Positions 8,516 through 17,008 of a stretch of 64,000 nucleotides of DNA are shown one piece after another. Location: positions 1 to 64,000 of the forward strand of contig UNSK01000005.1 in assembly GCA_900552525.1 (NCBI GenBank), given 5' to 3'. Both the position numbers and the translations under genes were made by a program. Positions within the stretch are counted from its first letter, which is position 1, and each line of letters starts with the position of its first letter. The stretch is from Candidatus Gastranaerophilales bacterium. GTDB taxonomy: Bacteria > Cyanobacteriota > Vampirovibrionia > Gastranaerophilales > Gastranaerophilaceae. The notes under the pieces were generated by a model. The model was given only the letters and a program-made list of their open reading frames with translations, was not told where the DNA came from and did no database searches.

Positions 8516-8704
8516 CTAGCCAAGCAATTCTGTTAATATAGTGGCATTTTCTTCTGCTTTCAAGTTATTAGAAATTTTGTTTCTTTTGATATAAACACGA
8601 AGAGCTTCTCTGATTAGTTCACTTCTTGTTCTTTGTTCAGAGCTTGCCACATTATCTACCTTGCTAAGAAAATCGTTAGACATTGAAATTAATACTCTTG
8701 CCAT
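8516..8704 (-). CDS. Ribbon-helix-helix (CopG-type) transcriptional regulator
   Basis: 62 residues from the ATG at 8704, which follows GGAGGAAAC; a longer frame from 8749 has no ribosome-binding site. The sequence ARVLISMSNDFLSKVDNVAS, then QRTRSELIREALRVYIKR, is a beta-strand followed by two helices, the RHH DNA-binding fold, with the R-S-E-L-I-R-E-A-L pattern typical of the family. No toxin gene lies beside it, so I call it an orphan regulator rather than an antitoxin. A tandem repeat between promoter and gene may be its own operator. Confidence 0.75.
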   Translation of the reverse strand: MARVLISMSNDFLSKVDNVASSEQRTRSELIREALRVYIKRNKISNNLKAEENATILTELLG

Positions 8705-8741
8705 GTTTCCTCCTTTATTCAAATAGGCGGAGTAGTTAAGC

Positions 8742-8806
8742 TTACACATTACCCTTACATTTACCCCTGCAGGACTTTATTATATCATATAAAGAAATTA
8801 TTACAA
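8742..8806 (-). promoter_or_regulatory. RHH gene promoter and tandem-repeat operator
   Basis: On the minus strand TTGTAA (8801-8806), a 16-nt spacer and TATAAT (8779-8784) make a good sigma70 promoter. Downstream of the start site lie two 13-bp direct repeats on the plus strand, TTACACATTACCC (8742-8754) and TTACATTTACCCC (8755-8767). Tandem direct sites are what RHH dimers commonly bind, which suggests autoregulation. Confidence 0.5.
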
Positions 8807-8864
8807 GAGTATATCTGTTTTATATTAACAAATTTTAGAAAAGTTTACAAAGCTTTACAAAAAA

Positions 8865-8895
8865 GGCAATTTTTTATTAGCGTCATACTTTATAT
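8865..8895 (+). promoter_or_regulatory. Shared two-block promoter element, copy 1
   Basis: GGCAATTTTT (8865-8874), exactly 11 nt, TACTTTATAT (8886-8895), ending 29 nt before the ATG at 8925. The same two blocks with the same gap recur at 35701 and 61125 upstream of two unrelated genes. An AGAGGATATT ribosome site lies between block 2 and the ATG. Confidence 0.65.
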
Positions 8896-8924
8896 ATATA
8901 AGAGTATAAACAGAGGATATTAAT

Positions 8925-11240
8925 ATGTTTCATTATTCAAGTTTAAATTTTGATCTTGCGATGAGCACCCCGAGCGGCTCTATTAATATTCTTTGGAATC
9001 AGCTTGGTGAAAAATCAAAAGCTAATTCAATTATGTATATGACACCTAACTTTGACCCTTCAATAGGTTATACATATCCGGAATTCGGTGTATGGGGCAA
9101 TAATCTTCTGAACCCGATGCTTGCTATTCAGCAAACAATGCAGTCATTCCAGAATGGAAACTGGATGAATGGTATTAATGGCGGCAACTGGTTTAATAAT
9201 ATGCCTTGGAATAACTGGAATAACCCTTGGGGAGGCGGAAACAACGGCGGCAGCACTGCTGGAAACGCTGAATACGATGCTTTAAAAGCTCTTATAAATA
9301 AATATAAAGAAATCGGTACAAAAAATAATACTATAAGTCCGGCTCTTTTAGATAAGATTAATGCTGCATTAAATAAATCAGGCAAACCGGAAGAAAAATT
9401 AGAAGCATTAAAAGATTTATACAAATCTCTTGATAAAACTAAATTAGAAAAAGCTTTACTGGAATTACCAGAGTATAAAATAATGCTGGACGAAGCTGGT
9501 TACAACTTCAACGGCACAAATAAAGAATATGATACAAAGCTCAAAAAAGAATTAAACAGCCTTGAACAGGACATCAAATCAGGAAAAGGCGATTTGCTTG
9601 CTCAAATCAGTGCAAGTGAAAACAACGCGCAGATTTTGAGAATTGTAAGCTATTGGAATGACAACCACTCTGCTAAAGAGAACAGAGGTATTATTAGATT
9701 AGTTGCTCAACATATTCCAGCAGAAGAAAGTGAAAGAACACTGCATATTGAAGGTGTAAAAAATCTTTCTATGTCTTTAATCAACAAAGTTGAAGACTTC
9801 AAGGGCAGTGTTGATGGAAACTTTACTAATTTAGATAAAGCAACAGAAGAATTATCAAAAGCTTTGACTAATGCAACAAAAGCACCTAAAGAATTTACAA
9901 AAGCTAACCTTGAAGCTCTTGCAGATAAATTCGACAAACTTTATGCAATGCTCAGAATGATGGAAGCAGAAAGAATTAGAAATACAATAAATACAAAATA
10001 CAGTTTCCTTAACGACATTTCATCAAGCGACAGAGATATTGTAAACGACGATTTAGTATTAAAATCAACAAAAGAAGATTTAAGAAAAGAAGGCATTTCA
10101 CTAGACGGCGTTGAAACAGATCCTGTTCCGACAGAAGAAGTTGAAGAAGTTTCAGACATTGACGAAGTAAGTGAAACAGCAGAAGAAAAAGTTGAAAAGT
10201 TAGTTGAAAAAGAAAACTTGAAACAAACAGAAAAAGAAGGAGTTTTCCAATCAGTTGTAACTTCATCAAATGAACCTGCACACTTCTATACAATTAAGGA
10301 CGACAAACTTGTTGAACTTAAGGATGTTAAATCTATTGATAAAGACGGCAAATGCACAATGGCAGACGGCACTACCAAAACACTTGAACAGGTTAAGGCT
10401 GATGCAGTAGAAGTTTCTGCCCAGGATATTATTGATTACAACAACACATTAACCCGCGTTGATGAGCTTGTTAAAGCAGGTACACTTGTTAAATGCCAGC
10501 AGCAGTTTGGCGGTGCAGTTCTTTATCGTTCAAAAGGCAAACAAGAAGATGGTAATAGACAGTATTTTATCGTTAAAGATAATAAGTTAATGAAATTGGA
10601 TTGCAAATATGTTACTGCCAATGGAATTGTTGTTGGCAATGACGGCAGCAAAACATCATTCAAAGACTATATTGCAAACGGCAGTTTTTCAACAATAAGC
10701 GATTCTAATATTGCAACAGAAGACGAACAGAAAAAGGCTGAAGAACGCAAAAAAGAAGAAGCAAAAACTCAAAAAGAAGAGGAAGAAAGAAAGCTAAAAG
10801 AAAAATACGAAAAGAAATTTGAAGTTCATGAAGTTGATGGTGCAGACCAGATTGGTAAAGACATAGCAACTGACTTAATGGGCATTACTGACAAGGATGA
10901 ATGGGATACTGCAGTTGATAATATAAACAAAATAGATAAAGAAAATGTTTACAGCGTAATAAAAGCCTATGCAGCAGAAGAAGGCTGGGGTACAGATAAC
11001 ATACTTGAACAAATTGCAACAGAATACGGCAGAGAAAAAGAACAGCAGAAAGAATTAATAAACCATATTATCAAAGCTGTACTTGACTATTGCGAACAGT
11101 ATGGAAGCAACAGCCCGAGCGCATACAAAGAACTTGAGAAATATAAAAATGGAATTACTGATGAAGTATTTAACAGCCCGGAAGACAAGTTAAGAGCTGT
11201 TGACCGTTTAATACTCAGGGTATTTGGCATCAGAAACTAA
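8925..11240 (+). CDS. Large lineage-type protein of unknown function
   Basis: 771 residues, no signal peptide. Residues 60-110 are Asn/Gly/Trp-rich (NGGNWFNNMPWNNWNNPWGG). Residues 115-360 are helical and lysine-rich. An acidic linker at about 395-430 is rich in Glu-Val. Two similar beta-rich modules follow: FYTIKDDKLVELKDVKSID with DGTTKTLEQVKADA, and YFIVKDNKLMKLDCKYVTA with NDGSKTSFKDYIA, at about 450-590. A charged coiled-coil stretch is near 600-625, and the C-terminus is helical. I do not recognise the family. The gene stands alone between the shared promoter element and a terminator. Asn/Trp-rich tracts also occur in the decayed EF-hand gene at 38602. Confidence 0.75.
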   Translation: MFHYSSLNFDLAMSTPSGSINILWNQLGEKSKANSIMYMTPNFDPSIGYTYPEFGVWGNNLLNPMLAIQQTMQSFQNGNWMNGINGGNWFNNMPWNNWNNPWGGGNNGGSTAGNAEYDALKALINKYKEIGTKNNTISPALLDKINAALNKSGKPEEKLEALKDLYKSLDKTKLEKALLELPEYKIMLDEAGYNFNGTNKEYDTKLKKELNSLEQDIKSGKGDLLAQISASENNAQILRIVSYWNDNHSAKENRGIIRLVAQHIPAEESERTLHIEGVKNLSMSLINKVEDFKGSVDGNFTNLDKATEELSKALTNATKAPKEFTKANLEALADKFDKLYAMLRMMEAERIRNTINTKYSFLNDISSSDRDIVNDDLVLKSTKEDLRKEGISLDGVETDPVPTEEVEEVSDIDEVSETAEEKVEKLVEKENLKQTEKEGVFQSVVTSSNEPAHFYTIKDDKLVELKDVKSIDKDGKCTMADGTTKTLEQVKADAVEVSAQDIIDYNNTLTRVDELVKAGTLVKCQQQFGGAVLYRSKGKQEDGNRQYFIVKDNKLMKLDCKYVTANGIVVGNDGSKTSFKDYIANGSFSTISDSNIATEDEQKKAEERKKEEAKTQKEEEERKLKEKYEKKFEVHEVDGADQIGKDIATDLMGITDKDEWDTAVDNINKIDKENVYSVIKAYAAEEGWGTDNILEQIATEYGREKEQQKELINHIIKAVLDYCEQYGSNSPSAYKELEKYKNGITDEVFNSPEDKLRAVDRLILRVFGIRN

Positions 11241-11274
11241 TAGATGTAAGGTTTTGGTATTAAAAACAAATATT

Positions 11275-11305
11275 GCCGGCAAGATAATCCTGCCGGCTTT
11301 TTTTT
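11275..11305 (+). terminator. Intrinsic terminator
   Basis: Stem GCCGGCA (11275-11281) / TGCCGGC (11291-11297), 9-nt loop, followed by eight T. It ends the 771-residue protein gene. The T-run overlaps the last codons of convergent gmk. Confidence 0.85.
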
Positions 11306-11846
11306 ATAACATAATTTTTTCAAGATTTACAACTGCATTTTCTACGGTATCATTAATCACCTGATAATCAAACTTTTTAGAGTTTTCAATCTCAAGTTTA
11401 ATTGACGCCAAACGTTTCTGTATAGCATCTTCTGTTTCCGTATGCCTGCCTCTCAAACGAGCCTCTAACTCTTCAAGAGAAGGCGGAGCAATAAAAATCA
11501 AAACAGCTTCCGGCATAATTTTCTTTACATTGAGCGCCCCTTTTGTATCAATTTCCAGAATCAAATTTTCACCTTTTTTAAGGCACTCTTCTACGAAACT
11601 TTTTTTTGTTCCGTAATGATTTCCGGAAAACTCTGCCCACTCGAGAAATTCATCATTTTGTATACAGTTCTTAAACTCTTCCTGTGTTAGGAAGAAATAA
11701 TTTTCCCCGTGAACTTCCCCCAGCCTCATACCTCTTGTAGTACAGGATACAGAGAGCTTAAAATCCGGATGTTTTTTCAAAAACTCCTTAATAACAGTAC
11801 CTTTTCCAACACCGGAAGAACCTGATATAACAAACAATCCAGCCAT
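11304..11846 (-). CDS. gmk: Guanylate kinase
   Basis: 180 residues. Phosphorylates GMP to GDP. The P-loop is GSSGVGKGT at residues 8-16; GMP-binding and lid segments follow (SCTTRGMRLGEVHGENYFFL at about 34-53; LRGRHTETEDAIQKRL near 133). It is slightly shorter than the roughly 205-residue E. coli enzyme at the C-terminus. Its ATG shares one base with the stop of the upstream decarboxylase gene (TAATG), so the pair is translationally coupled. Confidence 0.94.
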   Translation of the reverse strand: MAGLFVISGSSGVGKGTVIKEFLKKHPDFKLSVSCTTRGMRLGEVHGENYFFLTQEEFKNCIQNDEFLEWAEFSGNHYGTKKSFVEECLKKGENLILEIDTKGALNVKKIMPEAVLIFIAPPSLEELEARLRGRHTETEDAIQKRLASIKLEIENSKKFDYQVINDTVENAVVNLEKIML

Positions 11847-13570
11847 TATTCCTCCGTAAATCCTTTATGTACAGTTGTTTCAAAAGCCATGCTGCCGGAG
11901 TTTTCAAGTTTAACCGGTTCTTCTTTTTTGACAGCTTCTATTTTAGGAGCTTTTGATTTAAAATTAGCAATCAAATCCTGCGTAAGCTTAGGCATATCCA
12001 TTGCTTCTGTACAGATTTCAATATAGCACATTTTATTCATAATTTGTGTGACTTTAAGCGCCTTATCAAAATCATCAGCCGTGCTAACTTTTGTCGACCA
12101 TACATCACCTTCAAAAACTCTTGCAAACTTCGAATAATTCATCTGCATAATATCATTGAAACAATCTTCCGGAGTTTCAGAAAGTACTCTTTCAATTGTA
12201 TAGCCCTTATTATTTAAAACAATAACAATAGGTTTAACCCCTCTTCTAAGCATATTTCCAATTTCCATCGCTGTCAGCTGATGCGAGCCTTCTCCTGTAA
12301 TTAAAATAACTCTTGATTTAGGTTTTGCAAGACAAACCCCGAGAGCAGCCGGAGTTGCCCAACCGATAGAGCCCCATAGGGTTTGTGTTTGAAGTTCAGC
12401 TGTAGCAGGGAATTTCATTGGAGCAACACCGTGAGGAATTATCCCAGTTTCTGCAACAATGATATCATTATCTTTTATAAATTCCTGCAAACGCGGATAG
12501 ATATATTCAGACGTTAATGCGTCTGGGCTGGAGGCTTTGTGTTCATAACCTATTGCAGGTTTTAGGATTTTCATATCCTTTGAATCAACAAGTTTTGTAA
12601 CCGCCTCAAGAACATCACTCATCTTAACATTATCATATTTTTCACCTTCAACATATGTATGCGTTCCATATATTGCAATCTGATTATTAATCTTATAAGG
12701 CAGATTAAACCCGAATGCATTCAAATCAGTATAAACAGGGCCTACTGCAATAAGACAGTCTGTTTCATTAACATATTTTTCAGCCGTAGGATTTTCAAAA
12801 CCTGCATAGTAACCTCCCAGATAGAGGTCATAATCCATGTCAATGAGATTTGTTCCCATAAGGAAGTTTGTAGTTGGAATTCTTGTTTTTTCAACAAATT
12901 CTTTGTACTCAATTCTTGAATCGAAGCGTTTTACGAGCAAATCTCCGAGAATAACAGGTTTTTGTGCATTGTTAATTTTTGCAGCGATTTTGTTGGAAAC
13001 GAGCCTCAAAGTTTCTTCATCACTAATCCAGTCATAAGAAACCTCTTTGTCAGAAATTTCCATTTTTGCAATATCAAGCGGAACAGCAATGTATACGGGT
13101 TTTCTTTCTTTAACAAAAGTTTTTAAAACCCTGTCTATTTCCATTTTCGCATTATCTCTTGTAAGAAAAGCTGCAGCAGCAGTCACATGTTTGTGAGCCT
13201 CATAGCATGCGTGATAATCTACATCCTGAAAATTATGATGCACACAGGTTTTATTTTCAATTGTTTTAGTAGCAGGCACCCCAACAATACTTATAACAGG
13301 CACATTTTCTGCCAAACTTCCTGCAATAGCGTTCATAGCGCTGAGTTCCCCGACTCCGTAAGTTGTAATTAGCGCACCGTAACCGCGCATTCTTGCGTAC
13401 CCGTCAGCAGCATAACCGGCGTTAAGCTCATTTGTACATCCAATCCAGCATGTATTCGGATTATTTTCTACTGCGTATAATAAATTAAAGTTATAATCTC
13501 CCGGAAGTCCAAAAAATTCGTTAACCCCGAGTTCTTCAAGTTTTTTTACTAAATATTCGGCTGTGTTCAT
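11846..13570 (-). CDS. Pyruvate/indolepyruvate decarboxylase-type ThDP enzyme
   Basis: 574 residues, full length for the Pdc/IpdC family, which decarboxylates pyruvate or other 2-oxo acids non-oxidatively to aldehydes in the cytoplasm. N-terminal Pyr domain: FFGLPGDYNFNLLYAV at 19-34 and the catalytic Glu in CTNELNAGYAADGYARMR near residue 47. C-terminal PP domain: ITGEGSHQLTAMEIGNML with NNKGYTIE, where the usual GDG of the ThDP motif is GEG, a conservative change. A roughly 35-residue charged tail follows. Substrate cannot be decided: pyruvate would give acetaldehyde, indolepyruvate or branched oxo-acids other aldehydes. The start follows GGGAGAAGAG. It overlaps gmk by 1 nt. Confidence 0.87.
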   Translation of the reverse strand: MNTAEYLVKKLEELGVNEFFGLPGDYNFNLLYAVENNPNTCWIGCTNELNAGYAADGYARMRGYGALITTYGVGELSAMNAIAGSLAENVPVISIVGVPATKTIENKTCVHHNFQDVDYHACYEAHKHVTAAAAFLTRDNAKMEIDRVLKTFVKERKPVYIAVPLDIAKMEISDKEVSYDWISDEETLRLVSNKIAAKINNAQKPVILGDLLVKRFDSRIEYKEFVEKTRIPTTNFLMGTNLIDMDYDLYLGGYYAGFENPTAEKYVNETDCLIAVGPVYTDLNAFGFNLPYKINNQIAIYGTHTYVEGEKYDNVKMSDVLEAVTKLVDSKDMKILKPAIGYEHKASSPDALTSEYIYPRLQEFIKDNDIIVAETGIIPHGVAPMKFPATAELQTQTLWGSIGWATPAALGVCLAKPKSRVILITGEGSHQLTAMEIGNMLRRGVKPIVIVLNNKGYTIERVLSETPEDCFNDIMQMNYSKFARVFEGDVWSTKVSTADDFDKALKVTQIMNKMCYIEICTEAMDMPKLTQDLIANFKSKAPKIEAVKKEEPVKLENSGSMAFETTVHKGFTEE

Positions 13571-13638
13571 TCTCTTCTCCCTTTAATTTTGAATTAATCG
13601 TATCACAGGGAGGGGTAAATGTATATATATTTTTTTTG

Positions 13639-13650
13639 TATAATATACTT
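13639..13650 (+). promoter_or_regulatory. -10 box of the acyltransferase gene, leaderless
   Basis: TATAAT at 13639-13644 lies 6 nt before the ATG at 13651, with no Shine-Dalgarno between. No convincing -35 box at standard distance. Confidence 0.45.
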
Positions 13651-14733
13651 ATGGACAAAATTTTTTCTGACAAGATTAATATACTAAAAGCATTGGCAAT
13701 AGTACTGGTTGTTTCAGGTCATCTGGAATTTCGTTTTTTTGATATGTTTCCGCCGTATTCGTTCCAGCTTGCCTTGTTTTTCTTTATATCAGGAATGCTT
13801 TTTAAAGAAAAATATCTGGATAATGTTGCAGATTTTATAAAGCGGAGAGTAAAAAGCCTGCTTCTTCTTTACTTTTTATATTCAGCTTTTTACGCAATAG
13901 TAACCATTATTCTGGCAAAGCTTACCGGCAAATTCTGGGGAATGGATTTAAATTTATATAACTTCTTTGTAACCCCATTTTTGAACGGACACCAGTTTGA
14001 TTTATCCTGCCCGATGTGGTTTGTAACGCAGTTATTCATAACAATGGTGACATTCTTATTTTTGGAAAGAATGTTCAGAAATCTCTCGACAACAAAGAAA
14101 AGTATAATATATACCCTTATGGGATTTTCAGCAATCCCTCTTTCTAAAGTTTTTCCGCTGACACCTGTGTTTTTAGTTATTATAAGAACCCTGTTTTCGC
14201 TGTTTTTTGTTTATCTCGGTCATTTTTATATAAAAAAAATCCACGGGAATTATAATATCTTTACCCCGAAAATTTTAGGGATTGTTTTATGCTTACAGGC
14301 TGTTTTATGGCATTTTAACAGAGATTTTGACCCTGTACACGGAATTGGTTTAAGCTATGTTCTTGTTTGGGCAAGGTTTGACAGCCAGATAATTGTACCG
14401 GTTCTTACCAGCATAACCGGAATCTGGTTTTCGTTATTTTTTATAGAGATTACATACAATTATCTTAAAGATATTAAGTTTGTCAGACTTATAGGTGAAA
14501 ATACTTATCACATAATGGCAAATCACCTTTTTGTAATGTACATAATAACAGCAGTTATATTTAAGCTTAACGGAATTCCTATAAGCGAAAGAAATACACA
14601 TAATATTTACTGGATTTTTAATCCGGTTCAGAATACATATTTATATTTTATATTAACAATGATAATAACTACTTACACAGGCGTCTTTTTGAAAAGAATT
14701 AAGAAGCGTTTGCCTGTTATCAAAGATTTTTAA
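13651..14733 (+). CDS. Membrane acyltransferase, acyltransferase-3 family
   Basis: 360 residues from the ATG at 13651; a TTG 15 nt upstream falls inside the -10 box and is rejected. About ten hydrophobic segments are visible. The family signature is near the N-terminus: ILKALAIVLVVSGHLEFRFF with the catalytic-type His, then ALFFFISGMLFKEKY and FIKRRVKSLLLLYFLYS. Proteins of this family O-acylate sugars or lipids at the inner membrane; the acceptor here is unknown. No sugar-biosynthesis cluster surrounds it. Confidence 0.85.
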   Translation: MDKIFSDKINILKALAIVLVVSGHLEFRFFDMFPPYSFQLALFFFISGMLFKEKYLDNVADFIKRRVKSLLLLYFLYSAFYAIVTIILAKLTGKFWGMDLNLYNFFVTPFLNGHQFDLSCPMWFVTQLFITMVTFLFLERMFRNLSTTKKSIIYTLMGFSAIPLSKVFPLTPVFLVIIRTLFSLFFVYLGHFYIKKIHGNYNIFTPKILGIVLCLQAVLWHFNRDFDPVHGIGLSYVLVWARFDSQIIVPVLTSITGIWFSLFFIEITYNYLKDIKFVRLIGENTYHIMANHLFVMYIITAVIFKLNGIPISERNTHNIYWIFNPVQNTYLYFILTMIITTYTGVFLKRIKKRLPVIKDF

Positions 14734-14830
14734 AAAAATTTTTACGGGTTTACAAAGAGGAGTATATATGTTATTATATATTTAAGCACTATTATTGTAT
14801 TTTTGTGCTGCGCTGGAGATACATTAAAAT

Positions 14831-16474
14831 ATGCAAAACACAGGCTATTTAAGAAGACGACGAGCTGGAGGGTTTACATTATCAGAAATCCTCATCACGC
14901 TGGTTATAATAGGTTTTATTGGAGCTTTAGGAGTACCAATGCTCGGACAGAATAAATTAAAAAAACCTGTAGAGGTTATAGGCCGGCACGGCACAATAGA
15001 GTGTTTTTGGGATGGCGGCGGTGTAAAGCAGTTCATTTCCAACAATACTGATAATAAAGCCGGTGAGCTTACAGATGCAGCTGATGGCGCCTGTTATTTT
15101 ACCGCACCTACTGCTAATCTGTTTGTACTACAGGCAGTTGGTGCAGGCGGAGGCGGAGCTGTAGGAATGACAGGAGCTCCATCTTATACAAATGCTACAA
15201 AAACAATTAGCGGCAGTATTCCTACCGGTACCGGATTTCTTGCTGCAATAAATGACACCAAAAATGTTCCTGACTGGGTGAGAAAAGAATGGAATAAACA
15301 ATGGACAAGTGAATCAAAATGGATTAAATATACACTAGAATCTCCTATTGGAGGTTCCGGCAGGGCATATTGCGAACCAAGACGTGTCGACTGGAATGAC
15401 GGCTCTGGTTATAATAAATGTGCTGATTACTGTACAACAAACCTTGCAGAAACCTGTCCTCCAGAATGTCTAAGTAATTTAGTTGCAGATGGGGGAAACT
15501 CAGGATATGGTGCCAAATATGTAGTTAAAACAAAATTAGAATATGATCCGGAAGGGCAGCAGGATAGTGTTGTTTTCAACCCTACATATGACGAAACAAC
15601 ACTGACAATAGGAACTAAAGAGGCCAAGCTTTTAGCCAGTGGTGCAGGAAAAAATGGTCAAGGTAATTATCCCTATGAAGGCGTTGCAACTCCTGGCTCA
15701 AAAGGTGATGATATTCCTTTAACTACAGGCTCTAATAAGTATTTCTCTCTATCAGGGATGAAAGTTTACGGAACGCCTACAAAAACCTCTTTTCAGGCAG
15801 GTGGTACAGCTACAGAACATGATTGTTCCAATATGGCTGGTTCTTTCGCAAAACGAGGTTCAATCTCCGGCGGTAATCCAAGTTCTATTTCATTCTATAC
15901 CCAATCTCTTGCAATAAACGCAAACTATGGTGTAGCCGGTTCTCCGGGAAGTGCAGAGATGAGAATTCTTGAAAAACTACCTGCTGAAACACAGTTCAAA
16001 TTAGTACCTGCCCAAAGTAACAGCGGGTCTAATACAGAATCTACAATTTATATAAAAAACAAACAAACCGGTGCCTGGGAAGTATTTATGCGTGTTTCCT
16101 CCGGAGCAGACGGCTGGGGCGGAAAAGAAATAATTGCTGTTGAAGAAGGCGATTTACCATTCCCTAAAGCATACTATCCAGATGCATTTAGACCATCTAC
16201 ACCTGAGCTGTCGATTTCATCAGGAGCTGGATACACCAGTTATCTTGCTAAAAACAATTTTTCACCGGGAGCATCAGGAGCCGGAGCACATCCTATAGTT
16301 ACACATGTTAGCGGTAATGCATCACACATTATTAATGGCGTTACAACAGGTAATGAGAGTTTAGCGCCAATATCAGGTGCAAGTGCTTGCTATGACGGTT
16401 CAGAAAGTACTACCGGAACCTGTGGCAGCGGTAATACAAGCGGTAATCCAGGAGCAGTGATAATATCATGGTAA
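14831..16474 (+). CDS. Large prepilin-like glycine-rich protein, VIISW type 1
   Basis: 547 residues. A type IV prepilin leader with the cleavage motif AGG/FTLSE (Glu at +5) is followed by a hydrophobic helix ILITLVIIGFIGALGVPML. After the stalk come RHGTIECFW, then ACYFTAPTANLFVLQAVGAG with a Gly-rich run, a long Gly/Ser/Thr-rich body with several Cys, and the C-terminal residues PGAVIISW. The 16468 and 17009 proteins share the HGxxxC, CxFxxP and VIISW landmarks, so the three form one family. It is probably exposed at a pilus or pseudopilus tip as an adhesin-like subunit. The ATG follows a GGAG site. It overlaps the next gene by 7 nt. Confidence 0.82.
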   Translation: MQNTGYLRRRRAGGFTLSEILITLVIIGFIGALGVPMLGQNKLKKPVEVIGRHGTIECFWDGGGVKQFISNNTDNKAGELTDAADGACYFTAPTANLFVLQAVGAGGGGAVGMTGAPSYTNATKTISGSIPTGTGFLAAINDTKNVPDWVRKEWNKQWTSESKWIKYTLESPIGGSGRAYCEPRRVDWNDGSGYNKCADYCTTNLAETCPPECLSNLVADGGNSGYGAKYVVKTKLEYDPEGQQDSVVFNPTYDETTLTIGTKEAKLLASGAGKNGQGNYPYEGVATPGSKGDDIPLTTGSNKYFSLSGMKVYGTPTKTSFQAGGTATEHDCSNMAGSFAKRGSISGGNPSSISFYTQSLAINANYGVAGSPGSAEMRILEKLPAETQFKLVPAQSNSGSNTESTIYIKNKQTGAWEVFMRVSSGADGWGGKEIIAVEEGDLPFPKAYYPDAFRPSTPELSISSGAGYTSYLAKNNFSPGASGAGAHPIVTHVSGNASHIINGVTTGNESLAPISGASACYDGSESTTGTCGSGNTSGNPGAVIISW

Positions 16475-16989
16475 AAAAAGGTTTTTCTTTAGCAGAAGCA
16501 CTTGTTGTAATGGCGATTATATCAATATTCTTCGCTGCTGCGTCTAAAATTATAACAACAAGACCAAAACCGCCAAAACAGGTTAACCAGCACGGCTATT
16601 ACGAATGTTACTTAAATGTTTATCAGACTATAAATGCAGCCGGACAACAAGTAACAGTCAGCCGTCCGACACAGAGATATGTTAGAAATAATGTTGCAAC
16701 CGCTGCTGAAGAAGTTTCTTGTTCCTTTGAACCGCCAAATGGAATTGCATTCTATAACATCAATTCATATGGTCCGGTATTCCACTCAAGTTTTGAACCT
16801 AATATTAAAAATACAATACAAATTACATTCACCGGTGCAGGTATAATACTTAAATCAGACACCGGAACATTAGACTTGCAGAGTAATTCTACACAAGAGA
16901 ATGTAAAAATGTTTCTTAATACTTTATATCCTGATTCTCATATTTATAACAATGGAAATATAAGAGCAGGCGTAATAATTAGTTGGTAA
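16468..16989 (+). CDS. Small prepilin-like protein, VIISW type 2
   Basis: 173 residues, the minimal version of the family. Leader MVKKG/FSLAE with Glu at +5, hydrophobic helix ALVVMAIISIFFAAASKII, then NQHGYYECYLNVYQ, a second landmark SCSFEPPNGIAFYNINSYG, and the terminal RAGVIISW. It lacks the long glycine-rich insertions of its two neighbours. The start lies inside the stop of the preceding gene (ATGGTAA), so translation is coupled. Confidence 0.82.
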   Translation: MVKKGFSLAEALVVMAIISIFFAAASKIITTRPKPPKQVNQHGYYECYLNVYQTINAAGQQVTVSRPTQRYVRNNVATAAEEVSCSFEPPNGIAFYNINSYGPVFHSSFEPNIKNTIQITFTGAGIILKSDTGTLDLQSNSTQENVKMFLNTLYPDSHIYNNGNIRAGVIISW

Positions 16990-17008
16990 GCATTATAAGA
17001 GGACTCAA

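Noticed and set aside
8404-8541. 45-codon plus-strand ORF in the gap before the RHH gene
   Set aside because: It runs through an intrinsic terminator and into the antisense of the RHH gene; no ribosome site or recognisable sequence.
8516-8704. Toxin-antitoxin pair
   Set aside because: The RHH protein has no toxin-like partner within reach on either strand.
10840-11050. Annexin-like repeat in the C-terminus of the 771-residue protein
   Set aside because: A GWGTDNILEQIA stretch recalls annexin G-x-GTD-x-x-x-[IL], but only one short match is present and the calcium loop is not visible.
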